Shown here piece by piece: positions 1 to 12,133 of a stretch of 64,000 nucleotides of DNA. The number at the start of each line of letters is the position of its first letter. Positions within the stretch are counted from its first letter, which is position 1. The DNA lies in NCBI GenBank assembly GCA_038277395.1, contig CM076190.1, forward strand, positions 187,118,001 through 187,182,000. Direction: 5' to 3'. A program made the translations under genes and the position numbers. The notes under the pieces were generated by a model that was given only the letters and a program-made list of their open reading frames with translations, had not been told where the DNA came from and did no database searches. The DNA is from Dryocosmus kuriphilus. Its lineage: Eukaryota; Arthropoda; Insecta; Hymenoptera; Cynipidae.

Positions 1-39
1 AGAAAACCATAAAAGAAGAATTGAAATGTTGAAAAAAAT

Positions 40-450
40 GTGACAAAGATCAATAGTTGTGTGCTGCAAAACATGCAAACTTTCAATCAAAATACCATAA
101 TTAGAATCTTAAGGAAAGGCTTTTTAAACATGCCAAGTGGCATAATATCAGATCCACCAGATATGGAAATAGCATCATCACAAGAAGAAAAATTAATACC
201 GTTTTCTGATGACGAAACGCTTGCGCTATTTACTGACTTAAAGTTAACAAAGAGTAAATATGAGCTCCGCAGGAAACGTTTTAAAGAGAAAAATTCTGAC
301 ATCTTTCCACCGTAAAAAACGATCACAATGGCCAAAGAACAGTGCTATCTACCATATTCTGATAGCACTCAGCGAAAGAGTTGCTACTCTTAAATTTCAA
401 CAACTACTCGATCATACTGTCAAACTAATATTAAAAATGTGCTCACTTCG
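40..450 (+). pseudogene. N-terminal fragment of a RAG1/Transib-like family protein
   Basis: A 91-codon frame (40-315) reads into a segment with the pattern LTKSKYELRRKRF...KNSDIFPP. One frameshift later, near 330-430, comes FQQLLDHTVKLIL. This order (a 'LT/LSK-QY' helix, an I(Y/F)PPY motif, then 'LLDHT') matches my memory of the N-terminal region of large uncharacterised transposase-like proteins common in insects and cnidarians, whose C-terminal half resembles RAG1. The core of that family is seen in the same orientation at 16434-17430. The reading stops at about 440, where GC-rich repeat sequence begins. The two-frame reading and abrupt loss of homology make this a dead scrap. The family match is from memory, so confidence is moderate. 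Confidence 0.45.
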
Positions 451-3400
451 TTCGCACATTCTCATCACGCGCTCTGCGCGTGGCTCGCTTCGCTCGCAAA
501 ATTGAGCGCACCTAGGGCGCGCGATCTGGTGGTCGTCGCGCTTCGCGCGCGGATGTTTTTGGTTCTCGCATTTTGTACTCGGTTTCCGTTACTTGGGTCT
601 TAATCCTTCAAATCACCAACTTTTAATGAAATTATTAAATTTTTATTTTGTTAAAAATTAGAAACGAATTATTTTACTTAAGGCTCTATCGGCCTTAAGG
701 AATATATTCACATCACAACTTTTGCGCTTCGCGCTCGACAATTAATTATTTTTTAAATCCATTGTCAACTGGTAAAGTTTTTTTGTGTTTTTCTACATTT
801 TTCTAAATTTCCGCAATGCAGGTTTTCAATTCTTAAAAGTAAAACGATCAGTCTTATAAGAAAAAATTGTCAAAAGCAAAAGTGTACATATTCTTCAGGT
901 AAATAATTTTACTTCTTAATATTTTTTTTTGTGTTGCATATTTTGACCAGAAAATAGAATTAAAATAATAGAATTAAAATTTTGTCGTGTCTGGCATAGT
1001 TTGTCCGGAAAATGGATTTTTTGGTTCTCTTAAAAACCGTTCTTAAAAGATAAAATCATAACCGCTAGTTAAAATTAATATTTAAATATAGAAACTATAC
1101 TATCCTTTAAAGGGAACCTTCAATAAGTTCTCAAAGAATCTTGAAGTAAAAGTATTCAACACTTTATCTATTATAACAAATTTCCTCGCCAGGTCTGGCA
1201 AGTATGTAATTCTACAGAAGTGTGGCACACAAGGGTAATTTTGGGTCGTTAACGAACTCGACCTTTATTTTTGGACCGTGAAGAAGTGTGCCAAAGCGCA
1301 ATCCAGTCTGATGATTTTTTCAAAAGTTATCGCGTTAACAGACGACACGAAAACGACAACTAAGACAACAGACAGACAACTTCGTAAACAATATTTTTTC
1401 GGATTAAGGGGGTCACTACACGTCGAGGTTTTATGAAATCCGCGAAAGTCTGTTATCACGTAAAAATAATACCTCCTCATTGAGATAAGAATGTAAAAAT
1501 AAACATTGCATTTTTCAAACAAACTGTGTAAAAAATTAAGAAATTCACGTATTTGATATACTTTAATCGACTGATAAGCGCGAGAAACATTATGAGAATG
1601 AGCCTGCGTAGCGGGCAGATTTTTCAACAAATTTTTAATAACTTTCTTTAACTTTATGATGGTATATTTTTAGATTAAAGCAACTGTTATACGTTTCATA
1701 ATGAAACTATGCAGTAGATCAAAAAATAGTTTTAAGCAAATTTGTAAATCTTTCTAAGGTGAACAATTCTTCTTGTTAATATTTTCTCGTATCTCGAATA
1801 CTTTTGCTCAAAAGAGGATTTGTTTGTATTTAATAACATATTTGACGAATAACTCAAAAACTACACGTCTGTTCAAGAAAATGATGGCGGGCAAATTTGT
1901 AGACCTTCTTGAGCTGAATAGCTTTGCTTATTATCATTGTTTTCGTATCTTGCATAGTTTGGCTGGAAATTTTCATTTTTGATTCTTAACAACGTTTTCT
2001 CGATTAAAACAAAAAACGTGCCTTTTATCAAAAAATGCTTAACACAAAATTTATAGATCTTTTTAAGCTGAACAACCTTGTTTATTGTCACTTTTTTCGT
2101 ATTTTTGAATATTTTGGGAAGAAGCAACTGTTTTTTGTTTTTAATAACGTTTTCTCGATTAAAACAAAAACCGTTCATTTTATCAAAAAATAGTTGAAAC
2201 AAAACTCGTAGATTTTTTTAAGATGAATAATTTTACTCTCTACAGTTTTTTTATCTTGCATAATTTAACCGGAAAATTGGTTCTTTAATTTTATAAAAAC
2301 CGTTTTTAATGGATAAAACCATAACCACTGGTCAAAAATCGATGGTTAAAGAACTCTTCCTTACCTTTTACGCCTGAAAGAAGTGTGCCAAAGCACAATC
2401 CAATCCGAAAAGTCTTTCGCAAGTTATCGTAGGAAAAGTTGACGACGACGACATCAACGACAACGACAACGACAACAGCGACAACAACAGACAGACAACA
2501 TGTTTTTTCGGATTCAGGGGGTCACGAAACGTCGAGATTTCATGGAATCCGCGAAAGTCAGTTTTCACATAAAACTAATACCTCCTCATTGAGATGAGAA
2601 GTTAAAAACAAAAATGGCATTTTGCATCCAAACTATGTAAAAAATTGAGAAATTCATGTATTTTGATATAGTAAAATCGACTATTAAGCTCGAGTAACAT
2701 GATAAGAATGCGCCTGAGTATCGGGCAGATTTTTTAATAACCTTTAATAACTTTTTATTACCTTTATGATAGTGCATTTTTAGATGAGAACAACTATTAT
2801 GTGGTTCATGAATAAACTATGCATTGGATCAAAAATTAAGATGAACAATTCTGCTTCTTAATATTTTTTCGTATCTGGCATAGTTTTACTGAAATGTGGA
2901 TTTGTTTGTATTTAATAATATATTTCACGAATAACTCAAAAACTACGCGTCTGTTCAAAAAAATTATTGCGAGAAAATTTGTAGATCTTTTAAGCTGAAC
3001 ATCTTTGTTTATTATTTTTTCGTATCTTGCATAGTTTGGCGGGAAATTTGAGTTTGGCTTTTAACAACATTTTCTCGGTCAAAATAAAAAACGTGCCTTT
3101 TATCGAAAAATGCTTAGTACAAAATTTATAGACGTTTTTGAGTTTAGCAACCTTGTTTATTATCATTTTTTTCGTATCTTGAATATTTTGGCAAGAAACA
3201 ACAGTCTTTTGTTTTTAATAACGTTTCCTCGATGAAAACAAAAACCGTGAATTTTATCAAAAATTTATTGAAACAAAACTTGTAGATTTTTTTGAGATGA
3301 ATAATCTTACTCTATTATTTTTCTTTATCTTGCATAGTTTAACCGCAAAATTGATTCTTTTGATTTTATGAAAACCGTTTTTGATGGATAAAACCAGAAC

Positions 3401-3480
3401 CAATGGTCAAAAATCAATGATTAACGAACTCGTTCTTACTTTTTATACCTTAAATAAGTGTACAAAGGCGCAATCTGATC
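430..3480. repeat. Dispersed repeat family A, two units, AT-rich with ~155-bp subrepeats
   Basis: The stretch carries no convincing gene. It repeats a ~155-bp subunit with the core 'ttgtagat..tttttaagctgaacaac', 'cgtatcttgcatagtttgg' and 'ttttctcgattaaaacaaaaacc'; copies start near 1888, 2047, 2204, 2985, 3123 and 3281. Each larger unit has an 'aagtgtgccaaagcgcaatcc' block followed by GAC/AAC-rich microsatellite (around 1340-1380 and 2440-2500), then a 'gcggatt(c)catgaaatc' block. The left end (461-740) holds GC-rich mini-hairpins and 'ggctctatcggccttaagg'. The same modules, reverse-complemented, form the array at 39448-43560. Further copies lie at 16130-16420, 49860-50940 and 53640-53770. 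Confidence 0.85.
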
Positions 3481-3504
3481 GGATTTTTTTTTTTTTTTTT
3501 TTGC

Positions 3505-3558
3505 TGTTATGAGGCCCACTATTATACGCCCACCACCTAATCTCTACGCCTATATACA
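3505..3558 (+). repeat. Truncated 5' LTR (first 54 bp) of the Gypsy-type element
   Basis: The sequence from TGTTATGAGG to CCTATATA matches the first ~54 bases of the 3' LTR that starts at 15295, with a handful of mismatches. Homology ends exactly at the 'ctatata' that in the 3' LTR leads into 'tataaaagcc', a likely TATA box. The remaining ~145 bp of LTR are not found downstream; the 317-bp tandem array starts directly here. Confidence 0.7.
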
Positions 3559-5270
3559 CGGTGAGTCATTTTAATTTAACCAGTCAATAATTTCGTTAAC
3601 CATAAGGGTAGGAGAAAAATGTTTAGAACAAAAATTGTAGGTTATAGAGGGGGCCAACTGATGGTGACCTTGCCCTTGACCTTGAGGTCAATTATCAATG
3701 TCATTTGAAGGTCATCTTTCGTTTTTTGAATAGAAACCCCTATTTTTTACTTCAGATACTGAAAGAGCGAGAAATTTTACGTTGAGATATGTGCCCATGT
3801 TTAGAGATAAAATTGACGCGTATGGGTCAAAATTCCTGCTAAAAGAGTCAGCATTGAGGTGGGAAAACCTGGGCCGGGGGTCGTTTTGTGAAAATAAACC
3901 TTTACAACATTTGTTAACCATAAGGGTAGGAGAAAAAGTTTTAGGACAAAAATTGTAGGTTACAGAGGGGGCCAACTGATGGTGACCTTGCTCTTGACCT
4001 TTAGGTCAAGGATCAATGTCATTTGAAGGTCATTTTTCGTTTTTTGAATAGAAACCCCTATTTTTTACCTCAGATTCTGAAAGAGCGAGAAATTTTACGT
4101 TGAGATATGTGCCCATGTTTGGAGGTAAACTTGACGCGTATAGGTCAAAATTCCTGGTAAAAGAGTCAGCATTGAGGTGGGAGAACCTGGGCCGGGGGTC
4201 GTTTTGTGAAAATAAACCTTTACAACATTTGTTAACCATAAGCGTAGGAGAAAAATATTTAGGACAAAAATCGTAGGTTACAGAGGTGGCCAACTGATGG
4301 TGACCTTGCCCTTGACCTTCAGGTCAAGGATCAATGTCATTTGAAGGTCATCTTTCGTTTTTTGAATAGAAACCCCCTATTTTTTACTTCAGATTCTGAA
4401 AGAGCGAGAAATTTTACGTTGAGATATGTGCCCATGTTTGGAGGTAAACTTGACGCGTATAGGTCAAAATTCCTGGTAAAAGAGTCAGCATTGAGGTGGG
4501 AGAACCTGGGCCGGGGGTCGTTTTGTGAAAATAAACCTTTACAACATTTGTTAACCATAAGCGTAGGAGAAAAATATTTAGGACAAAAATCGTAGGTTAC
4601 AGAGGTGGCCAACTGATGGTGACCTTGCCCTTGACCTTCAGGTCAAGGATCAATGTCATTTGAAGGTCATCTTTCGTTTTTTGAATAGAAACCCCTATTT
4701 TTTACTTCAGATACTGAAAGAGCGAGAAATTTTACGTTGAGATATGTGCCCATGTTTAGAGATAAAATTGACGCGTATGGGTCAAAATTCCTGCTAAAAG
4801 AGTCAGCATTGAGGCGGGAAAACCTGGGCCGGGGGTCGTTTTGTGAAAATAAACCTTTACAACATTTGTTAACCATAAGGGTAGGAGAAAAAGTTTTAGG
4901 ACAAAAATTGTAGGTTACAGAGGTGGCCAACTGATGGTGACCTTGCCCTTGACCTTCAGGTCAAGGATCAATGTCATTTGAAGGTCATCTTTCGTTTTTT
5001 GAATAGAAACCCCCTATTTTTTACTTCAGATTCTGAAAGAGCGAGAAATTTTACGTTGAGATATGTGCCCATGTTTAGAGGTAAAATTGACGCGTATGGG
5101 TAAAAATGCCTGCTAAAAGAGTCAGCATTGAGGTGGGAGACCCTGGGCCGGTGGTCATTTTGTGAAAATAAACCTTTACAAAATTTGTTCGGTTTGTTGG
5201 AGGTTATATTATTATGACCTTGGATTTGACCTTCACCCATACGTTCAAGGTCATTTCAAAGTCAATTTTA
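3559..5270. repeat. Tandem array, about five copies of a ~317-bp monomer
   Basis: Monomers recur at 'gttaaccataag(g/c)gtaggag' near 3595, 3910, 4232, 4550 and 4868, a spacing of about 317 bp; the last copy (to ~5200) is partial and diverged. Each monomer has 'gatatgtgcccatgttt', 'gtcagcattgaggtggga' and 'gggccgggggtcgttttgtgaaaataaacc'. Each also has a cluster of TGACCTT/AGGTCA motifs ('tgaccttgcccttgaccttcaggtcaagg'). Frames of 84-91 codons open on both strands in most monomers. They follow the repeat and show no protein-like features, so I do not call them genes. Confidence 0.9.
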
Positions 5271-5395
5271 CGTCTTACTCATAATTCTAAAGAATACAGA
5301 ATTTTTAAGAGTAATTCTGGTAAGAATCAACTGCTTCAGAACTTGTGAGCTTCTAATGACCTTGAACGTATGGTTGAAGGTTAAATCCAAGGTTC
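5216..5395. repeat. Inverted repeat with ~39-bp arms
   Basis: The arm 'gaccttggatttgaccttcacccatacgttcaaggtcat' at about 5216-5254 is repeated in reverse complement at about 5357-5395, with a few mismatches and ~100 bp between. It sits at the right edge of the 317-bp tandem array and also carries TGACCTT/AAGGTCA motifs, so it may be the terminus of the unit that brought the array in. Confidence 0.75.
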
Positions 5396-6215
5396 TAAAA
5401 ATAAATGGTGAAATAGTGAATAATTATAATAGACAAATTTGAAAATCTTCTTGGGTTTAACTATGTCTTAAATGGTAAACTCCCTAGCCAATTTGTAAAG
5501 ACCGTAAAATTAACCTTTATTTATTTCTTTAAGGGTGTATCAGACCAATGTATTTTTTAAATACAGTTCTATTCACATTGATAGTAATAAATGTATCAAC
5601 ATTTCTTGTATTGTTAATAATTATTAATAAATTTTAACTATTCAAAATTGGTTGCAATTCGATGACAAGTCTGCTAAATTAATGATTCTACATATTAAGT
5701 ACTCATCTAAATTGCTGAAGAGTAGAAGACCCACTTGCTGTCTGAGTTAGGAGAAAGAGGTCAAACCTAAGTTAGTTTACCCTCTGGCTGGGCAAAGCTT
5801 CAGCTTCACGTCGAGTTCGCCATAGCACTCACGGCAACTCACCGTCAACAAAATTAAAACATTACTCTAAAATCGAAAACAAATTTGTAGCAACTTGTAA
5901 TCCATTTTACTGTATTAAACACACGATCACTTATTGTACACTTAAAATAAAATTACTACTTCGAAATTAGGACAAGCTTGTAGCAGCAATTAAGTAAAAA
6001 AGCGAAAGTTCAAACTGGCATACGAAATATACCGTACACAAAAGAATTACGCAACTGACGAAAGTACAAGCAACAAGCTTGTAGCAGCAATTAAATAAAA
6101 AGAGAAAGTTCAAACTGGCTCACGAAATATACCGTACGCAAAAAAATTACGCAACTGACGAAAGTGAAAGCGACTCTCATCTTTTGCCCCCGAGCATCCG
6201 ACTTTCACTACCACA
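5396..6215 (+). other. Retrotransposon leader with a 101-bp direct duplication
   Basis: No ORF is supported. A ~98-bp block ('acaagcttgtagcagcaatta' to 'gcaactgacgaaagt') occurs twice in tandem at about 5972-6070 and 6073-6169, offset 101 bp. It lies just before the gag start at 6216 and is probably untranslated leader of the Gypsy-type element. No clear tRNA primer-binding site was recognised next to the truncated LTR. Confidence 0.5.
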
Positions 6216-7516
6216 ATGACTACATCTAGATCTCAATCCCCTACCACTCCTACCGTAACCACAGAGGAACTTCTACAACGAATATTATCACAAATGTATT
6301 CCTTAACGATCTCATTTAACGCACTAAAACGAGAAAACAATAACAGAATCGAGGAAATTTCGGAACTAGCTAAAAAGATAGGACTGGCAGGCGAAATAGA
6401 GACCGATAAAGAAGCATTACAACAACCAGAAATCGCTAACAACCCTTCGGATGAGGAGGAAGAAAAACAAAGAGCTAAAGAAAATCTACGAGTAAGAAAC
6501 GAAAATTTGTTCAGACAACCGAGCATGGATTTCAATACTCCCCATACTCAAACAACTCACGAGGAAGAAGAAAAGATAAACGCCTCGACAGCATTAGAAA
6601 CCATTAGAATATTTAACGGTCAAGATGACATGGGCATCGAAGACGTTATAAAAATAGTAAAACGAGCAAAAGGTAGAACTACACAAATTTACTCTTGGAC
6701 TTAATAATAACCAAGAAAATACAAGGACTTGCAGAAAAGGCAATTCGATATCAACACATTAATTCTTGTGAAGAATTATTTGAAGCCTTGAGACAAAACC
6801 TCAAACAAACAAGCTCACTACTCACCCTCAAATCAAAGCTTTAATCCTGCAAACAAGGGATTACGGAATCAGTGCAAAACTACACCTTACGCTTTAGACA
6901 GATCATAAATGAAATAAATTATACTGTCCAGGCCCGACATACTAATCCAATAGAGAGGAGATTAAAAATCAAATTGGAAGAACAGTAAGCGGTAAATTGA
7001 TACCTTCTTAGCCTTAAAAAAGAAATTGGAATGCAAATCCGACTTCTTAAACCAAACACCATCTCCGAGGTACTGACACACGCCATCGAAACAGAAATGT
7101 GGTTAAAAGAAAATCAACCATCAAGAACAGCTGGCCTAATACAAAAAACGATCCCAAAATTCAGTAGACCCACAACAGTACCTCGTCAAAATTTAAACAC
7201 CAGCGGAAATAAAGCCCCCAACCAGACAATGTCTCTGACTGACAGATCCAAGATGACTTGCCACAAATGTGGTAAGATCGGACATTTCACCAGTCAATGT
7301 TTTAGTAAACAGGGTTTTCAACCAGGACAGAATCCCAAGCGACCTCCCCAACCAGTAAGAACGCTACAAGAAGAAGAGGAAACGGAGGAGGTAGAAATGA
7401 CACAAGAAGAAATTCAAGAACAACTGAATTACGAGGACTCAGCAGAGTGTCTGCCGTATGCGGAAGACTCAGATCCATACGAGCAAAACGAAGAACAGGA
7501 AGCTACAAATTATTAG
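6216..7516 (+). pseudogene. gag: gag of Gypsy/errantivirus-type LTR retrotransposon (frameshifted)
   Basis: Gag is the structural protein that packages retroelement RNA. The first frame (6216-6704, 162 codons) starts at an ATG after a pyrimidine- and CA-rich leader. It has an acidic, coiled-coil-like N-terminal part and then enters capsid-like sequence (RIFNGQDDMGIEDVI). The middle (6700-7030) is broken by frame changes and stops. The last frame (7031-7516) contains a CCHC zinc knuckle, CHKCGKIGHFTSQC, at 7259-7300, followed by an acidic tail. The end overlaps the protease frame by about 70 bp, with pol in the -1 frame relative to gag, as usual in this group. At least two frameshifts mean it is not a working gag. 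Confidence 0.8.
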
Positions 7517-8136
7517 TAGACTCAGGCGCTGCAATCAACCTCATTAAGGAAAGTGTCATCGACGATCAAGACAATAGAAGTAAACATCTGAAAAAATTCA
7601 TAATGGGAATAAACGAGCATAACTCGACCGAAATAGTCACTTTAAATTTCTTCGGCAAAGAAAACATATTCCACGTAATCCCAAACAATTTCCCACTACC
7701 AGAAGAAGGAATCATTGGATTGAAATTTTTTTCAAAACATGAAAGATATGCAATAACACCCGATTATTTAATATTAGATAAAGTTAAACTTGCATTACAT
7801 AACGACGGAGAATTCGTACCAGCGAAATCTGAAAAAATTTGTAGCATTATCACCGAGAATCAAAACCAAGACAATCTAATTTTTGATCAAAAGAACATCC
7901 CAGATGGAATATATAGAATACAAAACGGATACGCTAAAATCCCAATCCTTAATCACTCTAGAGAACCACAACCTGTAATATCACAAATTCAATACGAACC
8001 TATCTTAACAATAAATTCTCGAGACGTAAATCAGCAAAAAGGAGGGAATGATGTGTGGTCCCGTATTCAGAAAATCATAGACCTCTGCAAAATAAATCAT
8101 TTGGAACAAGAACAAAGATGCGTCGTCGAAAACTGA
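7447..8136 (+). pseudogene. pol: pol protease segment
   Basis: The frame opens in overlap with the gag end and reads LLVDSGAAINLIKES near 7510-7554, a retropepsin active site of the D-S/T-G-A type. The protease would cut the Gag-Pol polyprotein. The rest (roughly 200 codons) is the linker towards reverse transcriptase, typical of Gypsy-group pol. It ends at a stop at 8136, while the RT homology continues in another frame from about 8100, so pol is interrupted here by a frameshift. The start shown is only the frame opening; in an active element the segment would be reached by ribosomal frameshifting. Confidence 0.75.
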
Positions 8137-9391
8137 TATCGAAATATCAAGAAGTATTCTCACTGGACACTGAACCTCTACCGTGTACAAACCTAACTGA
8201 AAATGAAATAATATTAAAGTCAGGAAAAATTGTAAATTTAAGATCCCATAAATTACCAGTAAAACACAAAGAATTCGCTCTACAAGAAACGGAGAGATTA
8301 CTTAAAAAAGGAATTGTTAGAGAATCACAATCTTCCTATAACTCACCACTTTGGGTAGTCCCTAAAAAAGGTAACAAGTTGCGTATGGTAATAGACTACA
8401 GAAAAACAAGCGAAGACACAGATCAGGATGCGTAACCGCTACCCGTCATAGACGATATTCTTGACCAATTGGGAAGAGCAAAGTTCTTTTCGGCCTTTGG
8501 CCTTTCAGCAGGATTCCACCAAATCCCTATGAAGGAACAGGAAAAAAAGTACACCACATTCTCTACATCACAAGGTCACTTCGAATATAATAGAATGCCC
8601 TTCGGCTTGAAGAATGCTCCAGCAACTTTCCCAAGAATGTTGGATAACGCATTCAGAGGATTAATAGGAAATAAATGTTTTGCCTACATAGATGACATTG
8701 TAATCTTTGGAGAAACAATAGAACAACACAATCAAAATTTAGAAGAAATATTACAAAGAATCCAGACTTTAGGTCTACGCCTAGAACCCAGCAAATGTGA
8801 ATACCTCAAACCTGAACTTGAATACTTGGGTCACACTATAAATAAAAACGGAGTTAAACCTAATCCTGAAAAACTCAGTTTCATTCAAAATTTTAGAGAA
8901 TTAAAAACAGTAAAAGATGTACAATCCTTTTTGGGCTTAGCTGGATATTATCGAAAATTCATAAAAAACTTTTCCAGCATAACCAGACCATTAACGCGAC
9001 TAACTCAGAAAGAAACAATCTTTGATTGGACAACAGACTGCCAGAAAGCATTTTTCGACCTAAAACATGCGTTAATCTCAGCACCCGTTCTTAAATTCCC
9101 AAACTTCAAAGAACAATTTACGTTGACTACCGATGCATCTAACCAAGGGCTCGGCGCGGTATTAAGTCAAAAGGGGGTCATCCTTGTCTCTTTATCTCAA
9201 GAACCCGCAATAAAGCGGAGGAAAAATATACGACATCGGGAAAAGAACTGTTGGCCATTGTTTGGGCCATGAAAAGGTTAAGACAGTATCTTCTTGGAAA
9301 TAGATTCGAAATCCAGACAGATTATCGAGCGCTGGTATGGTTACACAATGTAAAGGATCCTAGCTCCCGATTACTACGATGAAGACTCAGA
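8100..9391 (+). pseudogene. pol: pol reverse transcriptase and RNase H segment (inactive)
   Basis: RT would copy the element RNA into DNA and RNase H would remove the RNA. The frame ending at 8435 has the RT N-terminus (SSYNSPLWVVPKK, LRMVIDYRK). The frame from about 8469 to 9272 has the palm and thumb: GLKNAPATF, the YIDD box at 8685-8696, LEYLGHTI, then LTTDASNQGLGAVLSQ, the start of RNase H. RNase H continues through frame changes (9200-9390) to the piece ending KENKVADCLSRLF. Two defects stand out. A stop and frameshift near 8435-8465 split the fingers from the palm. The first catalytic Asp of the palm, expected as F-x-x-L/F-D-L, is Gly (GGC, 8499-8501). Confidence 0.85.
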
Positions 9392-11134
9392 ATGGAAGAA
9401 TATGATTATGAGATTGAATACGTGAAAGGTAAAGAAAACAAAGTTGCTGACTGTTTATCACGACTATTTTCCATACACGATATTTTGGAAAAAGCCATAG
9501 CCGAAACTGGAATAAACCAGAACGAAGACATTGATGAAAATTTACTCGACCAATTGGAAAAGCAAGTACCACATATAGAGATCCTCGATACGCCAGTTAT
9601 AACAGAAGATAGAATACTGAAAGGAGAGGAAAGAATCCAAACCCCCAACAGAAGGACAAATGAATTACCGATAGAAAACAACGCAGAGGATAACGATGAA
9701 GAAACTCACGAAACACCAACACCGGAAAGAAAACCTCTGTATGACGAATTTATAAACTGGAGGCTGAACCCCACCTGCGGAAAAGTAAAAACGAGACCCA
9801 GCGCAGCAGGAAAACTCTGGAAAAAGGTAAAGAAAGAAGAGATGCCCAAATTTAATGAAGAAGAATGGCTCAGGAAACTCTGTTCGATCATTGAAAGAAT
9901 CGAAAATAAGGAACTCACCACTGTCAGACTGTTATTTGGAGACCCATTGTTCACACCTCTAGAGAAGGAACTTATACAAGAAATGGTAGAGTTCCTATCA
10001 AATTATTACCCACACCTAAATTTTCACATGTGTTTTTCACCCACACGAGAATTAAATAAAGAAGAAAAAAGGAAAATACTGATTGAAGCCCATTCAACTC
10101 ACCTCGGTGAAAAAAACACGATCGAAAGAGCCAGGAAAATCGGCATTTGGTTAGGGATGGATAATGAAATTAAGAAATTTGTTCAATCTTGCCCAATATG
10201 CCAACTACAAAAAACAACGCGTATTAAAAACCAAGCGGAAAGCATTATACCTGATATTCCCCTCGCTCCCAATGATAAAATTTCCTTAGACATTTTTGGA
10301 CCCTTGCCCGAAACAAAGAAAGGAAATAAATATGTGCTAATTATCCAAGATCGTCTCACCAGGTACGTTGTTTTAATACCTCTACAAGAAGAAAGTTCCA
10401 ACTCTATAGTTGAAGCACTAATTGATCATTACATATATACCTTCGGTGCTCCCAAAACTATATTGACAGACCAAGGAACAAACTTCCTTTCGGACCTGAT
10501 GGTACAATTCGAGAACGCACTCAACATCCAACACATAAAAACTACATCTTTCCACCCTCAATCTAATGGAAGTATCGAACGCATGCACTCCACATTATTA
10601 AATCTTATAAAAACCAGCATCGCAGAAAACAACAAGGAATGGGATGAGAATATTAAAATGATTACCTTCACTATAAATACTACTACCCCAAACCAAACGA
10701 CCGGTTATACCCCTTACGAACTCACATTTGGGAGAGACCCCAACATTCCATCCACAGTAAGAACTTCGTCAAATCTGACACGGCAGGAACTCATAAGGAA
10801 ATGGAAACGAAAATACGACGAGATTATCAGAAAATCAAAAGAACGAATTCAAGTGGAACTTGAAAAAACAAAAAAGAGATTAGACGCTGGCATTGTCAGA
10901 AAACACCCAATTTATAAAATAGGGGATAAAATTAAAATCCTGAATAATGCTAAATTAAATAAATTGGAGAAATCATGGAAAGGTCCCTTTGAAATACTAA
11001 GAATTCTGTATAACAACAACATAGAGATTAAAAATGAAGATAAAATTCAGAGGATACATATAAGTCAATGCATGCCGTATTTTATGGATGATCCTGACAG
11101 CGATAATCCTGCTCCTGGCCATAGTAACGACTAG
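9392..11134 (+). pseudogene. pol: pol integrase segment, first copy
   Basis: A 580-codon open frame starts in the C-terminal RNase H region (VKGKENKVADCLSRLF) and runs through a linker into integrase, which would insert the DNA copy into the genome. It has an H-H-C-C zinc site (HSTHLGEKN...SCPICQLQK, about 10090-10215). The DDE core is intact: SLDIFGPLP (Asp ~10289), LTDQGTNF (~10465) and PQSNGSIERMH (Glu ~10577). A C-terminal domain with RKHPIYKIGDKIKIL follows. This is the longest undamaged frame of the element. The ATG at 9392 is internal to pol and unlikely to be a real start. The end overlaps the env-like frame by 47 bp. From about 9648 onward it is repeated at 12134-13617. Confidence 0.85.
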
Positions 11135-11974
11135 AGCCAACTACACAATATCGGACGTCATGGGAAACATCTATGTAGGAGAAGAAGAAGCTAAGGTACA
11201 CCTCTTTCATGAGACCTGGAAGTTGATAATCGGTATCAACATGACCAACAATGAAGATAGAATCGCAGCAATAGACAAAACTATCCTGCTAGCAGAACAA
11301 ACCTGTAATAAAAACTGCACCCCCCAATACGAAGTAGCCCTAATAAGAAAAACATTTCCAAAACTTTATTCGGAACACTTAACGAAGAAGATCTCAACCA
11401 AATTAACAATGAGTTCGACAACCTTTATAAAGATAATAAAAAGGTAGCTTCAGTCCTAGCCAACCACACCAAGATCTTGAAACTGATTTTGGACTCTTCG
11501 TCAACGAACCACGCTTCACTGATCCAGCAAGAGAACCAAGAACGAGAAATCGCCAGAAACCTCAGTAGTGGAATAAACCGTTCAATTAAGGATAACTTTG
11601 TCAATAGTAAACTGGTTCTGGCAGCAGTACTATTAGACGAGACCAACGAAGACATTGATATGTCAATCAATGCCATAAACGATGGCAAGCACGGAATCGT
11701 ACATCTAAAAATCCTTACACCTTCCATGTTAAAAGAAACAATCAAGGAATTCGAAACAACCCAACGAACTTGCTACCATTTTGACAACGATGAAGAAAAT
11801 TATCAATATTTGATTGATATTAGCTCTCTATCTGTGTCGATAATTAAAGCACTGTTCAACTATATTCTAGAAATTCCAATATTGGAAAAAGAGGAAGGAG
11901 CGTTAATACATTTGATTCCTATCCCACATCTTTTCCAAGAAGATTCCTTTTCCTTGATCCCTAATTATGACTAA
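11088..11974 (+). pseudogene. env: env-like ORF, first (truncated) copy
   Basis: This third ORF, placed after pol, is what separates errantivirus-like elements from plain Gypsy elements; Env would be a membrane glycoprotein. It opens with a hydrophobic leader (MILTAIILLLAIVTTRA), and the ATG overlaps the pol end, as in insect errantiviruses. The first frame ends at 11447 after a frameshift, and the second (11477-11974) ends at a stop. NxT/NxS sites and Cys residues (TCNKNCTPQYE) are visible. The copy ends at ~12133, where the tandem duplication restarts inside pol, so its transmembrane C-terminus is missing here and found only after the second copy. Confidence 0.65.
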
Positions 11975-12133
11975 GTAATCAAATACAGAGACTCTTACGT
12001 TCCGACTACCAAGACCGACAACTCTTGCAAAACGATTCCTGAATACAAAGTACGTAAAGAAAACCAGCCTAATATATTATTGGGAGACAGGGAATCCTGC
12101 GAAGCAACTTTACTAAAAAGAAACCCTGAAGCC

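Noticed and set aside
3712..5240. Repeated 84-91-codon frames on both strands of the 317-bp monomers
   Set aside because: They recur because the monomer recurs, overlap each other on opposite strands, lack protein-like features, and have one boundary shift per single-base indel.
3559..5270. CRISPR array
   Set aside because: The repeat unit is 317 bp without short repeat/unique spacer structure, and the window is eukaryotic.
7470..7516. Programmed -1 frameshift site between gag and pol
   Set aside because: The frames overlap in the right relation, but I see no canonical slippery heptamer ('gcaaaac' is not one) and the element is broken, so no site is claimed.
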